Source: Sphingomonas hankookensis
Lineage (GTDB): Bacteria; Pseudomonadota; Alphaproteobacteria; Sphingomonadales; Sphingomonadaceae
Direction of reading: 5' to 3'
NCBI RefSeq assembly: GCF_028551275.1
Contig: NZ_CP117025.1
Location: 863,501-927,500 of the forward strand
DNA length: 64,000 nt
Shown here: in pieces, positions 18,965 through 27,318 of the stretch
How positions within the stretch are numbered: position 1 is the first letter of the stretch
How the letters are laid out: each line of letters opens with the position of its first letter
Notes under the pieces: model-generated
What the model was told of the DNA's origin: nothing
Database searches by the model: none
The model's input: only the letters and a program-made list of their open reading frames with translations
Position numbers and translations under genes: made by a program

Positions 18965-19792
18965 GTGCGCCTGCTGATCTTCGGGTTGGGATATACGTCG
19001 CGGGCGATTGCGGCGCGGCTGGAGCCTAGGGGCTGGCGGGTCGTGGGCACGACGCGGGACGGGCGCGACGGCAGCATCGCCTTTGCCGACCGCGACCGGG
19101 TGCGGTTCGAGGCGGAACAGGCGACCGCGATCCTGTCCAGCGTGCCGCCGGACAAGGACGGCGATCCGGTGCTGGAACGGTATCGCGACGTGCTGGGCGG
19201 GCGGACGCTCGCCTATCTGTCGTCGACCGGGGTGTATGGCGATGCCGGCGGCGGCTGGGTCGATGAGAGTGCGCCGATCGCCGGGCGGCGGGCGAACCGC
19301 AATGCGGCGGATGCGGCATGGCTGGCGCTGGGGGCGCGGGTGTTCCGGCTCCCGGGCATCTATGGGCCGGGACGATCGCCCTTGGAGCGGGTGGCGGCGG
19401 GGGAGGCGCACCGGGTCGATTGTCCGGGACAGGTGTTCAGCCGGGTGCACGTGGCGGATGTTGCCAAAGGTGTGGCGTATGGCCTCACAAAACCGGCAGG
19501 ATCGTATAACGTATCCGATAATCTGCCGGCGTCGCAGAACGAAGTGGTGGAATATGCCGCGCGGCTGCTGGGCGTGGCGCCGCCGCCGTTCGTGCCCCTG
19601 GAGACGCTGAGTCCGATGGCGCGGGCCTTTTATGGCGAGAACCGGCGGGTGGCGAACGGCAAGGCGAAGCGGCTGCTGGGCTGGGCGCCCGACTATCCCG
19701 ATTACCGGTTCGGTCTGCGCGCCTTGAGCGCCACCACCAGCCCGGCCAAGGCCAGCGCCGCACCCGCCCCGGCGAGTGGCGACCAGCGATAA
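18965..19792 (+). CDS. NAD-dependent epimerase/dehydratase-like (extended SDR) protein
   Basis: 275 residues from a GTG at 18965. The nucleotide-binding loop IFGLGYTSRAIA is at the N-terminus, and AYLSSTGVYGD and PGIYGPGRSPLERV are typical extended-SDR segments. The usual Y-x3-K active site is not clear: after the STGVYGD strand the expected YGxxK pattern is missing, so the catalytic ability is uncertain. It resembles YeeZ-like proteins. The 3' end overlaps the convergent EamA gene by 91 bases; the last 25 or so residues look non-conserved. Confidence 0.8.
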   Translation: MRLLIFGLGYTSRAIAARLEPRGWRVVGTTRDGRDGSIAFADRDRVRFEAEQATAILSSVPPDKDGDPVLERYRDVLGGRTLAYLSSTGVYGDAGGGWVDESAPIAGRRANRNAADAAWLALGARVFRLPGIYGPGRSPLERVAAGEAHRVDCPGQVFSRVHVADVAKGVAYGLTKPAGSYNVSDNLPASQNEVVEYAARLLGVAPPPFVPLETLSPMARAFYGENRRVANGKAKRLLGWAPDYPDYRFGLRALSATTSPAKASAAPAPASGDQR

Positions 19793-20613
19793 TCTTCGAA
19801 CAAAGTTGACAGCAGCATCGCGATGACCGGCACGACGACGCCGTTATAGGCCGCCTTGGCCGGGCCGATCGTGCGAATAAGCCCGTAATACAAGGTGAAG
19901 GCGACCGCCGAGGCGATGATGCCGAGGTAGAGCAGCCCGCCAACATAGGACCAGCGCCAGTCGAACACCGGCGGCCCGACGGTCAGGCTGGCATAGGCGG
20001 CGTCGATGGCGGCCCCGATCAGCATCGCGACGCCGAGCAGCGGCACCATCGGATAGGCCCGCGCGGTCGGTGTCGCCTGCATGACGTTGGCGACCGATGC
20101 CGCGAACACGCCGGCGAGCGCAATGCCCAGCCCCAGCACGACCGCCGGGCCGTTTTCGGGATGCTCGCGCGCTTCGTGGAGGAACAGCAGGGCGACGCCG
20201 GCCAGCGCGATCGCCGATCCGACCAGCAGCTGCCGCCCCATGCGCTGCCCGAGGAAAATGCGCGCGAGGATCGAATTGGGCACGACCAGCAGCGCATACA
20301 TCAGCGCGACCAGCCCCGAGGTGACATATTGTTCGGAGCGGTAGACGAAATTGAAGTTGAGGCAGAATTGCGCAAGGCCAAGGCCGGCGGCGAACAGCCA
20401 GCCGCGCCGGTCGAGCCGCACCCGGTCGCCGCGCCACCAGCCCCAGGCGAGCATCGTCACGCCCGCGATGACGAAGCGATAGGTGACCGACCACGACGCC
20501 GGCACCACGCCCAATTGGTCGCGGATCACGATCCAGGTCGATCCCCAGATCAGCGTGACGATGGCGAAGGGGATCAGGACCGCCGGGGTCGCCGAACGCG
20601 GGGTGTCGCTCAT
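19702..20613 (-). CDS. EamA family transporter (DMT superfamily)
   Basis: 303 residues with about ten hydrophobic helices in two repeated halves, the layout of drug/metabolite exporters. The first helix contains the family motif LIWGSTWIVI. The substrate cannot be read from sequence; amino-acid or metabolite efflux is common. The ATG overlaps the stop of the threonine aldolase gene upstream by four bases, so the two are coupled, which makes an amino-acid-related substrate plausible. The 3' end overlaps the convergent SDR gene. Confidence 0.9.
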   Translation of the reverse strand: MSDTPRSATPAVLIPFAIVTLIWGSTWIVIRDQLGVVPASWSVTYRFVIAGVTMLAWGWWRGDRVRLDRRGWLFAAGLGLAQFCLNFNFVYRSEQYVTSGLVALMYALLVVPNSILARIFLGQRMGRQLLVGSAIALAGVALLFLHEAREHPENGPAVVLGLGIALAGVFAASVANVMQATPTARAYPMVPLLGVAMLIGAAIDAAYASLTVGPPVFDWRWSYVGGLLYLGIIASAVAFTLYYGLIRTIGPAKAAYNGVVVPVIAMLLSTLFEDYRWSPLAGAGAALALAGLVVALKARRPNR

Positions 20614-21611
20614 AGCGCGGCGATCGCTTGTGCCAGCGGGGCGACGGTCGCCGCGTCCTGATCCCATGCCACCACCAGTCGCGCTTGTCCCACGCCCCAG
20701 TCGTAGAAATCGAACCCCTGCGCGCGCAGGGCGGCGGCTTCGTCGGCGGTAAGGCGCAGGAACACCTCGTTCGCCTCGACCGCATGGACCAGCCGGTCGC
20801 CCGCTGCCTGCGCCAGCATCGCCGCCCCGGCATTGGCGACGCGGGCATTGGCGAGCCAGACATCGCCGTCGAGCATCGCCAGCAGCTGCGCGGCGAGGAA
20901 GCGGCCCTTCGACGCGAGCAGCCCGGCACGCTTGCGGCGATAGCGGGCGACCTTGGCGAGTTCGGGGCGGAAGAAGACCAGCGCCTCGGCTGACATGCCG
21001 CCATTCTTGATGAAGCCGAACGACAGCGCGTCGACGCCCGCCTGCCACGTCACGTCGGCGGGGGTGCAGCCGAGATGGGCGATAGCGTTGGCGAAGCGGG
21101 CGCCGTCCATGTGCAGGCCGAGGTTGCGGGCCTTGGCGAGCGCGCCGATCGCGGCGACCTCGTCCGGGGTATAGACCCGGCCGGCCTCGGTCGCCTGGGT
21201 GATCGAGACGGCGTGCGGCTGCACCTGATGTACGTCGTCGCGGATGGTCGACAGGAAGGCGTCGATGGTCGGCGCGTCGAGCTTCGCGCCGTCGCCGTCC
21301 AGCAGCATCAGCTTGGCGCCATGGGTGTAGAATTCGGGGGCGCCGCCCTCGTCATTCTGGATGTGCGCTTCGGCGTGGCAGACGATGCCGCCATGCGGCG
21401 GGCACATCGCGGTCAGCGCGAGGCAGTTGGCCGCCGTGCCGCTCGGCACCCACAGCACCGCCACCTCGCAGCCGAACAGGTCGGCGAAGCGCGCGTCGAG
21501 GCGGCGGCTCAGCGCGTCGCCGTCATAGGCGGTGTCCTGTCCGTTCGCGGCGACGATCGCGTCGAGGACGGCGGGACAGGCGGGGGCGGCGTTGTCGGAA
21601 AAAAAGCGCAT
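20610..21611 (-). CDS. Threonine aldolase / beta-eliminating lyase family protein
   Basis: 333 residues. It is a fold-type I PLP enzyme of the low-specificity threonine aldolase group, which splits threonine or allo-threonine to glycine and acetaldehyde. The N-terminus MRFFSDNAAPACPAVLDAI is typical. The PLP lysine lies in SFGFIKNGGMSAEAL (about residue 196), and the HMDGARFANA segment with the PLP-binding Asp is intact. It is the first gene of a two-gene unit with the EamA exporter. The upstream region is a large repeat block, so its promoter must lie near or inside repeats. Confidence 0.9.
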   Translation of the reverse strand: MRFFSDNAAPACPAVLDAIVAANGQDTAYDGDALSRRLDARFADLFGCEVAVLWVPSGTAANCLALTAMCPPHGGIVCHAEAHIQNDEGGAPEFYTHGAKLMLLDGDGAKLDAPTIDAFLSTIRDDVHQVQPHAVSITQATEAGRVYTPDEVAAIGALAKARNLGLHMDGARFANAIAHLGCTPADVTWQAGVDALSFGFIKNGGMSAEALVFFRPELAKVARYRRKRAGLLASKGRFLAAQLLAMLDGDVWLANARVANAGAAMLAQAAGDRLVHAVEANEVFLRLTADEAAALRAQGFDFYDWGVGQARLVVAWDQDAATVAPLAQAIAAL

Positions 21612-21702
21612 GCCAATGCCTTGGGCGGATCGGGGTTGGGGGTCAACCGGGGGTGCGGAGTCGTTCGCTATCCCGGCGCAGGGCGTGGCTCCGGCGCGCT
21701 GC

Positions 21703-22290
21703 CACATCCCCGCGCAGGCGGGGATCCAGGGTGACATGCGCAACGCTTCGGTCTGGCTGGCGCTGGCCCCCCGCCTGCGCGGGGGTGCGGTCGGTGAGAC
21801 GTCGAGCTTCCGGTTCGACGGTCGCGGAAGAAGCGGGACCCCGGGTCGAGCCCGGGGTGGCGGGGGGGGTGCTTTCCCGCCATCGTCACTCCCGCGGAGG
21901 CGGGAGGCTATTGGCGCTGGCGTTCGGGATGGACGCGCCGGCGTTGCGTCTATGGATTCCCGCCTGCGCGGGAATGACGATAGGGACGCTATGAAGCGCC
22001 ACATCCCCGCGCAGGCGGGGATCCAGGGTGACATGCGCATCGCTTCGGTCTGGCTGGCTCTGGACCCCCGCCTGCGCGGGGGTACGGTCGGTGGGAACGT
22101 CGAGCTTCAGGTTCGGCGGTCGCGGAAGAAGCGGGACCCCGGGTCGAGCCCGGGGTGACGGGGAGGGGGGCGGTGCTTCCCGCCATCGTCACTCCCGCGG
22201 AGGCGGGAGGCTATTGGCGCTGGCGTTCGGGATGGACGCGCCGACGTTGCGTCTCTGGATTCCCGCCTTCGCGGGAATGACGAGGGTGCG
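21703..22290. repeat. Tandem duplication of a ~300-bp block of palindromic repeats
   Basis: The 685-base gap between the aldolase and PBP genes has no supportable gene. It holds two nearly identical copies of a composite module (about 21703-21999 and 22000-22290; the offset grows from 297 at the start to 303 at the end because of small indels). Each copy contains several hairpins: CCCCGCGCAGGCGGGG, CCCCCGCCTGCGCGGGGG, CCCCGGGTCGAGCCCGGGG, CTCCCGCGGAGGCGGGAG and TTCCCGCCTxCGCGGGAA. These palindromes occur singly elsewhere in the window, so a cluster of them was duplicated as a unit. Confidence 0.9.
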
Positions 22291-22296
22291 TTCGCC

Positions 22297-24219
22297 CTAT
22301 TGCTCGTCCTCTTCCGGCGGGCGGCGGTCTTCGGGCGGGGGCGGTTCTTCCTCGCGGCGGCGGCGGTCGTTGGGGCCGATGCGGACCTGGCCGTCGCGGT
22401 CGAGCGAGACGTCGAAGCCCGGCCCCTCGATCGTCGGCGGCGCGTCGAACGGGTTGCCGAGCATGTCCTGTACCGCGTCGATCGCATTGTCGATCGGTTC
22501 GGGTTCGGGCGCCGCGACCGGCACCGGATCGCGCAGGTTCAGCGCCTGTCGCATGAAGTCGCGCCAGATGCGCGCGGGCAGGCCGCCGCCGGCCAGCCCC
22601 GGATTAGTGCTGTTGTCGTCATTGCCGAGCCACACCCCGGCGACGATCCCGCCGGCATAGCCGATGAACAGCGCGTCGCGATTGTCCTGCGTCGTGCCGG
22701 TCTTGCCGAACGCATCGACCGGCAGGTTGGCGGCGATGCCGGTTCCCTGTCGGATCGAGGCGGCGAGCAGGGTGCGCATCCCCTCCAGCTCGTCACGCGA
22801 CAGCGTGCGCCGGGTCGAACGCAGCCGGTCGAGCCAGGTCGGTTCGTCCTGTTGCGCCAGGCCGCGCGGGATCACCGGTGCCTCGCCCGCCGCGATCGCG
22901 GCATAGGCGCTGGTCAGTTCGAGCAGCGACGTGGTCGAGGTGCCGAGCGCGATCGACGCTTCGTTGGCGATCGGCGTGGTGATGCCGAGGTCGCGGGCGG
23001 CGCGGATGACGTTCTTGACGCCGACTTCCTTGGTCAGGCGGGCGGCGGCGACGTTGCTCGACCGCTGGAACGCGCGTTCCAGCGTGATCGTGCCGAGATA
23101 GCGCCCGTCGCTGTTCTTGGGGCTCCATTCGCCGATGGTGACCGGTTCGTCGAGCACCTGGCTCTGCGGATTGAGGCCCGATCGCAGTGCGGCGAGATAG
23201 ACGAACAGCTTGAAGGTCGATCCGGGTTGGCGCCGCGCCTGTACCGCGCGGTTGAACGGGCTGGCGGCGTAATTCTTGCCGCCGACCATCGCGATCACCC
23301 GGCCATCGGGGCGCATCGCGACGATCGCGACCTGGGTCTGGCGAAGGCCGGCGTTGCGCACCGCGCGTTCGGCGGCGCGCTGCATGCGGATTTCCAGCGT
23401 CGTCGTCACCTTGCGATCCGCGCCGACGCCGCCTTCGCGGTCGCGCGCCTGCGGCAGCACCCAGTCGGCGAAATAGGTGCCCGAGGGCAGGGTGCTGTTG
23501 CCGGTGACGCGCAGCACGGCGGGCTTGACGCGGTTCGCCTCGGCCGGGGTGAGGTAGCCCGCGTCCTCCATCGCGCCGACGACGACCGCCTGCCGCGCAC
23601 GCGCGCCCTTCAGGTTGCTGGTCGGGGCGAGGCGCGAGGGCGCTTTCACAAGGCCTGCCAGCATCGCCGCCTGTCCGACGGTCAGGTCCTTGGGCGCGCG
23701 GCTGAAATAATGGCGCGCGGCGGCGTCGAGGCCGTACGCATTGTCGCCGAAATAGGCGTTCGACAGGTAACGAGACATGATCTCGTCCTTGGTCAGCCAC
23801 GCCTCCAGCCAGAAGGCGATAAGCACCTCGCGAATCTTGCGCGCGGCGGTGCGGTCCGAATCGAGGAACGCGTTCTTCGCCAGCTGTTGCGTGATCGTGC
23901 TGGCGCCCTGCCGCACGCCGCCCGCCGCGGTGTTGGTCCACATCGCCCGCGCGATCCCGCGCGGGTCGATGCCCCAATGGGTGCGGAAGCGGCGGTCCTC
24001 GATCGCCATGAACGCTTCGGTGACGTGCGCGGGCAGCCTGGCCGCGTCGACCGGCTTGCCGATGTTCGCACCGCGCTCGGCGATCGGCGTGCCTTCCGCC
24101 GACAGCAAGGTGATCGACGGCGGGGCGGGCGGTTCGAGCGATTTGGACATCGGCGCGGTGAACGCGAGCCAGCCGATGGCGAGGATCAGCAGCAGGATGA
24201 ACACGCCCAGCCCGCGCAT
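22297..24219 (-). CDS. Penicillin-binding protein 1A-type transglycosylase/transpeptidase (5' end displaced by an apparent frameshift)
   Basis: 640 residues are readable from the ATG at 24219. It polymerises glycan strands and cross-links peptidoglycan from the inner membrane. One transmembrane helix (residues 5-22) is followed by a GT51 domain (catalytic Glu in MAIEDRRF, about 74; QGASTITQQLAKN at 104-116) and a transpeptidase domain (serine in GSTFKLF, about 334; SSN; KTGTTQDN). The tail is rich in Pro, Glu and Arg. The ATG at 24219 has no ribosome site and falls at the helix edge; the frame stays open upstream to about 24310 (basic RKRRPLRWWLRWA) without a start. A one-base shift in the G run at 24275-24281 would join it to the ATG at 24455. 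Confidence 0.85.
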   Translation of the reverse strand: MRGLGVFILLLILAIGWLAFTAPMSKSLEPPAPPSITLLSAEGTPIAERGANIGKPVDAARLPAHVTEAFMAIEDRRFRTHWGIDPRGIARAMWTNTAAGGVRQGASTITQQLAKNAFLDSDRTAARKIREVLIAFWLEAWLTKDEIMSRYLSNAYFGDNAYGLDAAARHYFSRAPKDLTVGQAAMLAGLVKAPSRLAPTSNLKGARARQAVVVGAMEDAGYLTPAEANRVKPAVLRVTGNSTLPSGTYFADWVLPQARDREGGVGADRKVTTTLEIRMQRAAERAVRNAGLRQTQVAIVAMRPDGRVIAMVGGKNYAASPFNRAVQARRQPGSTFKLFVYLAALRSGLNPQSQVLDEPVTIGEWSPKNSDGRYLGTITLERAFQRSSNVAAARLTKEVGVKNVIRAARDLGITTPIANEASIALGTSTTSLLELTSAYAAIAAGEAPVIPRGLAQQDEPTWLDRLRSTRRTLSRDELEGMRTLLAASIRQGTGIAANLPVDAFGKTGTTQDNRDALFIGYAGGIVAGVWLGNDDNSTNPGLAGGGLPARIWRDFMRQALNLRDPVPVAAPEPEPIDNAIDAVQDMLGNPFDAPPTIEGPGFDVSLDRDGQVRIGPNDRRRREEEPPPPEDRRPPEEDEQ

Positions 24220-24281
24220 GGCCCAGCGCAGCCACCAGCGAAGCGGGCGCCGCTTCCTTGCGGCGGGGGGCTTCGGGGGGG

Positions 24282-24455
24282 CGGGGGCGGCGTGCCCGCG
24301 CCGGGGAAGCTGCGGTCATAATCCGCCAGCGCGTCGTCGAACGCGGCCAGCCGCCGGCGCCGCTCCAGTGCCTCGCCGGTCAACGGGGTCGACAGGCGGC
24401 CGATCCGGCTGGGATCGATCGGGCCGGAGGGCGGGGACGGGGGATCGTAAGCCAT
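24282..24455 (-). pseudogene. Out-of-frame N-terminal segment of the PBP gene
   Basis: Starting at the ATG at 24455 this frame encodes about 57 polar residues (MAYDPPSPPSGPIDPSR onward, then RRRLAAFDDALADYDRSF) that look like the cytoplasmic tail of a class A PBP. It then runs into the Pro-rich stretch encoded by C homopolymers. Adding one C to the seven-base run (G run at 24275-24281 on the plus strand) fuses it in frame to PPKPPAARKRRPLRWW and the membrane helix, giving a 719-residue protein. The lesion is either a sequencing error or a real slipped-strand change. Confidence 0.7.
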
Positions 24456-24551
24456 GGTACCGGCCGTGTATTACCGGTCTGATACAGCCTCGGCAAGCGG
24501 ACTTGCGGTGGGGTGAGGGTGATGTTTTCGATCCAGCGTTGCCGGATGAGG

Positions 24552-24633
24552 GCGGTGCCGGCCCGCTCCCCCACCCGGCCACCCACACGGTATCCTCGAT
24601 GGGTGGCCGGGTGGGGGAGCGGGCCGGCACCGC
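24552..24633. repeat. 34-bp perfect inverted repeat (long hairpin)
   Basis: Arms at 24552-24585 and 24600-24633 are exact reverse complements, with a 14-base loop between. The hairpin lies in the 262-base gap between the divergent PBP and DUF4440 genes, about 100 bases from the PBP start and 84 from the DUF4440 start. No T tract follows it on either strand, so a simple terminator is unlikely. I see no transposase or other coding content. Confidence 0.9.
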
Positions 24634-24717
24634 ATCCGCCGTGAGGCGGACGAACATGCCGCACGGAACCGGCAGATGGCCCAAACGCTAAACGCCGGCA
24701 ACGACAGGAGAATCGCC

Positions 24718-25080
24718 GTGGACGACGATCGTATCTGGAATTTCGAGGAAAGCCTGTGGACCGCCGACGCGGCGCATTACGAGGAATCGGTCGACGACGC
24801 ATGCCTGATGGTGCTGCCGACGCCGCCGTTCGTGTTCACGGGGCAGCAGGCCATCGACGCGGTCAAGGACACGCCGCGCTGGGAACAGGTGTCGCTGACC
24901 GAGCGCCAGGTCGCGCGGCCGCAGGAAGGGCTGATCGTCGTCGCGTACAAGGCGGAGGCGCACAAGGGAGGCGAGGCGTACACGGCGTACTGCACCTCGA
25001 CCTATCGTTGGATCGAACATGGCGTGTGGACGGTGGTGCAGCACCAGCAGACTCCGCCGCTGACGTCGAAGGGCGAATAG
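24718..25080 (+). CDS. DUF4440 / SnoaL-like NTF2-fold protein
   Basis: 120 residues from the GTG at 24718, chosen because AGGAG sits seven bases upstream; the ATG at 24676 has no such site. The short alpha+beta protein, with IWNFEESLWTADAAHYEE at the start and VVQHQQTPP at the end, fits the DUF4440 branch of the NTF2-like fold. Such proteins bind small ligands or act as single-domain enzymes; the specific role is unknown. It stands alone between a hairpin and a palindromic repeat. Confidence 0.8.
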   Translation: MDDDRIWNFEESLWTADAAHYEESVDDACLMVLPTPPFVFTGQQAIDAVKDTPRWEQVSLTERQVARPQEGLIVVAYKAEAHKGGEAYTAYCTSTYRWIEHGVWTVVQHQQTPPLTSKGE

Positions 25081-25095
25081 ACCGCGACGCCAAAT

Positions 25096-25124
25096 CGTCA
25101 CCCCGGGTCAAGCCCGGGGTGACG
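25096..25124. repeat. Palindromic repeat, GGGTCAAGCCC type
   Basis: A single perfect palindrome with stem CGTCACCCCGGG/CCCGGGGTGACG and a 5-base loop. It lies between two convergent genes and covers the last codons of the minus-strand gene, so it may serve as a bidirectional stop. Related copies are in the arrays at 21703 and 61583. Confidence 0.8.
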
Positions 25125-25554
25125 TTGAGTTTGGCGGTAGGTCGACGCCGGCTGTGACGCGTGGCGGCGTGAACGTCATCGGATCATGACCGGTCGCCGG
25201 ACGATGTACCTTCGATACGCGACCTTCCGCCCGCATCCGGCGGTCGGCATCGTTCCAGTCGGGTAGCGTCGCATCGTCCTGTACCCAATGCACGATGCTC
25301 GCCTGATCGCACCAGCGCATCAGTTTCGGCATCGCGCGACGGTGCGGCCCGGCGGTCATGTACGCACGCATCGACGCAGCATCGTCCCACGCGGTCATCG
25401 TCCAATAGGTCTGGCGACGATCGGCCAGCATCCGCCCGCCGCGATAGCCCTCGGCGCGCCTTACCTGCCGCGCGCTCAACCACGTATCGATCAGGAACGC
25501 CGGCAGGAAGCGCGCGGACCGGATGCGCAGCCGGGTGATGCTGACGAAGGTCAC
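25108..25554 (-). CDS. DUF3291/ABM-like small protein
   Basis: 148 residues from a GTG at 25554 that overlaps the stop of the HNH nuclease gene (GTGA). The protein starts TFVSITRLRIRSARFLPAF and includes YWTMTAWDDAASMRAYM, the pattern of a ferredoxin-like dimeric alpha+beta barrel domain seen in monooxygenase-like and DUF3291 proteins. Its activity is unknown. The C-terminal 20 residues run into a palindromic repeat and are probably not conserved. It is co-transcribed behind the HNH gene. Confidence 0.7.
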   Translation of the reverse strand: MTFVSITRLRIRSARFLPAFLIDTWLSARQVRRAEGYRGGRMLADRRQTYWTMTAWDDAASMRAYMTAGPHRRAMPKLMRWCDQASIVHWVQDDATLPDWNDADRRMRAEGRVSKVHRPATGHDPMTFTPPRVTAGVDLPPNSTSPRA

Positions 25555-26117
25555 GCCTCCAGCTCGACGTCCCAGTAGAGCCAGTCGTGCCAGGTTTCGT
25601 GCAGATGGTTGGGCGGGAAGCGGCGGCCCTGTTCCTGCAGCTGCCAGCTGGTCGGGCGGATCGGCTGGACATGGAGCGGCATCGCCGCCTGTTTGGGCGT
25701 CCGGCCGCCCTTGCGCAGGTTGCACGGCGCGCAGGCGGTGGCGACATTTTCCCAGGTCGTCCGCCCGCCTTGCGCGCGGGGTACGACGTGATCGAAGGTC
25801 AGGTCGTGGGTCGCGCCGCAATATTGGCAGCTGAACCGGTCGCGCAGGAACAGGTTGAAGCGGGTGAAGGCCGGGAATTCCGACGGCCGCACATATTGCT
25901 TGAGCGCGATGACCGAGGGCAGCTTGATCCGTGCGGTCGGGCTGCACACTTCGCGGTCATATTCGGCGACGATATCGACCCGGTCGAGGAATACGGCCTT
26001 TACCGCCGTCTGCCACGGCCACACGCTGAGCGGATAATAGCTCAACGGCGTATAGTCCGCGTTGAGCACCAGCGCGGGGCAGCCATCGGGATGGCGGAGG
26101 CGATCGGGATGGTACAT
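25551..26117 (-). CDS. HNH endonuclease family protein
   Basis: 188 residues from the ATG at 26117. The N-terminal half (PALVLNADYTPLSYYPLSVWPW) and the zinc-finger HNH core (CQYCGATHDLTFDHVVPRA ... ENVATACAPCNLRKG) match the widespread stand-alone HNH protein of proteobacteria. The two CxxC pairs and the DH pair are intact, so metal and DNA binding are expected. The physiological role is not established; no restriction or phage genes are nearby. It is coupled to the small DUF3291-like gene downstream. Confidence 0.9.
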   Translation of the reverse strand: MYHPDRLRHPDGCPALVLNADYTPLSYYPLSVWPWQTAVKAVFLDRVDIVAEYDREVCSPTARIKLPSVIALKQYVRPSEFPAFTRFNLFLRDRFSCQYCGATHDLTFDHVVPRAQGGRTTWENVATACAPCNLRKGGRTPKQAAMPLHVQPIRPTSWQLQEQGRRFPPNHLHETWHDWLYWDVELEA

Positions 26118-26173
26118 GAAGTCCCCCTCGCGTAAACGTCGGCGCCGATATGATCGGCAACGATGACGCGGAC

Positions 26174-27073
26174 ATGACAGCACGGCGCGATACCCAAAGT
26201 CAAACCGGCGAGGTCGTCACCCGGTTCGCGCCCAGTCCTACGGGCGCGCTGCACGCGGGCCATGCGGTTGCGGCGATCGCGGCGCATGACCGGGCGCGGA
26301 CGGCGGGCGGGCGGTTCCTGCTGCGGATCGAGGATATCGATACCGGCCGCAGCCGGCCGGAGCATGTCGCGGGCGTCCTGCGCGATCTGGAATGGCTGGG
26401 GCTGGCATGGGACGGGGAGGTCGTGTTCCAGTCGCAGCGGATGGCGCGCTATGCCGATGCGCTCGACCGGTTGCGGGTAGCGGGCCTCGTCTATCCGTGT
26501 TTCTGCACCCGCGCCGATATCGCCCGCGAACTGGCGGCGAGCGCGTCGGCGCCGCATGGGGTCGATGGCGCGGTCTATCCGGGGACATGCCGCGCGATCC
26601 CGCCGGAGGTCGCCGCCGCGCGGCTGGGCGAGCCGCATGCGTGGCGGATCGATATGGCGCGGGCGGTGGCGCTGGCGGGGCCGCTGACATGGACCGACGA
26701 GCTGGCCGGCACGGTCGTGGCCGATCCGCTGGCACAGGGCGACGTGGTGCTGGCGCGCAAGGATGCGGGCACCAGCTATCATCTGGCGGTGACGGTGGAC
26801 GATGCGGCGCAGGGGGTGACCCATGTCGTGCGTGGGCTGGACCTGTTCGCCGCGACGCATATCCACCGGTTGTTGCAGGCGCTGCTCGACCTGCCGGTGC
26901 CGGTGTGGCGGCACCACCCGCTGCTGCTGGGACCGGACGGGCAGCGGCTGGCCAAGCGCAACGGTGCGCCGACGCTGGCGGCGCTCCGGGACGGGGGCGT
27001 CGACGGGCGGGCGTTTGCCGATGATCTGCGGGCCGGTCGACTCCCCATTGGCTTTGCGCTGGCAAGTGCTTAG
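26174..27073 (+). CDS. gluQ: Glutamyl-Q tRNA(Asp) synthetase
   Basis: 299 residues from the ATG at 26174; an in-frame ATG at 26150 is possible. It attaches glutamate to queuosine in tRNA-Asp. It is a shortened GluRS core without the anticodon-binding domain. The HIGH-like motif is HAGHA in FAPSPTGALHAGHAVA, and the KMSKS-like motif is degenerate (LAKRNGA). Zinc-binding cysteines lie in YPCFCTRADI and YPGTC. A queuosine-precursor transporter gene lies about 9 kb away. Confidence 0.94.
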   Translation: MTARRDTQSQTGEVVTRFAPSPTGALHAGHAVAAIAAHDRARTAGGRFLLRIEDIDTGRSRPEHVAGVLRDLEWLGLAWDGEVVFQSQRMARYADALDRLRVAGLVYPCFCTRADIARELAASASAPHGVDGAVYPGTCRAIPPEVAAARLGEPHAWRIDMARAVALAGPLTWTDELAGTVVADPLAQGDVVLARKDAGTSYHLAVTVDDAAQGVTHVVRGLDLFAATHIHRLLQALLDLPVPVWRHHPLLLGPDGQRLAKRNGAPTLAALRDGGVDGRAFADDLRAGRLPIGFALASA

Positions 27074-27082
27074 CTTGGCGTC

Positions 27083-27310
27083 ATGAACACCTTCCTGGTC
27101 CTGTTGCTGATCGCGGCGATGATCGCGGTCGTCGTCGCGTTGATACGCGGCATCGTGTCGTTCCTGGCGCAGGGCAGCGCCGAGGCGCGGGGCGAGGGGC
27201 CGAGCGAACATGCGCTGAAATCGAACAAGATGATGCAGGCGCGCGTGCTGTTTCAGGCGATCGCGATCCTGATCGTCGTCGTGCTGCTGTTCTTCGCCGG
27301 ACGCACCTGA
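27083..27310 (+). CDS. Twin-transmembrane HIG1-domain-type protein
   Basis: 75 residues with two hydrophobic helices (about 3-27 and 53-71) joined by a short polar loop with SNKMMQARVLFQ. This matches the small twin-transmembrane proteins of alphaproteobacteria that carry a HIG1-like domain, a family linked in mitochondria to respiratory complexes. The bacterial role is not proven. It lies nine bases after gluQ and nine before the adenosyltransferase gene, so it is co-transcribed with both. Confidence 0.85.
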   Translation: MNTFLVLLLIAAMIAVVVALIRGIVSFLAQGSAEARGEGPSEHALKSNKMMQARVLFQAIAILIVVVLLFFAGRT

Positions 27311-27318
27311 CCACGACG

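Noticed and set aside
21703-22290. CRISPR-like array
   Set aside because: The units are palindromes of several kinds with duplicated spacers, not short identical repeats with unique spacers, and there are no cas genes.
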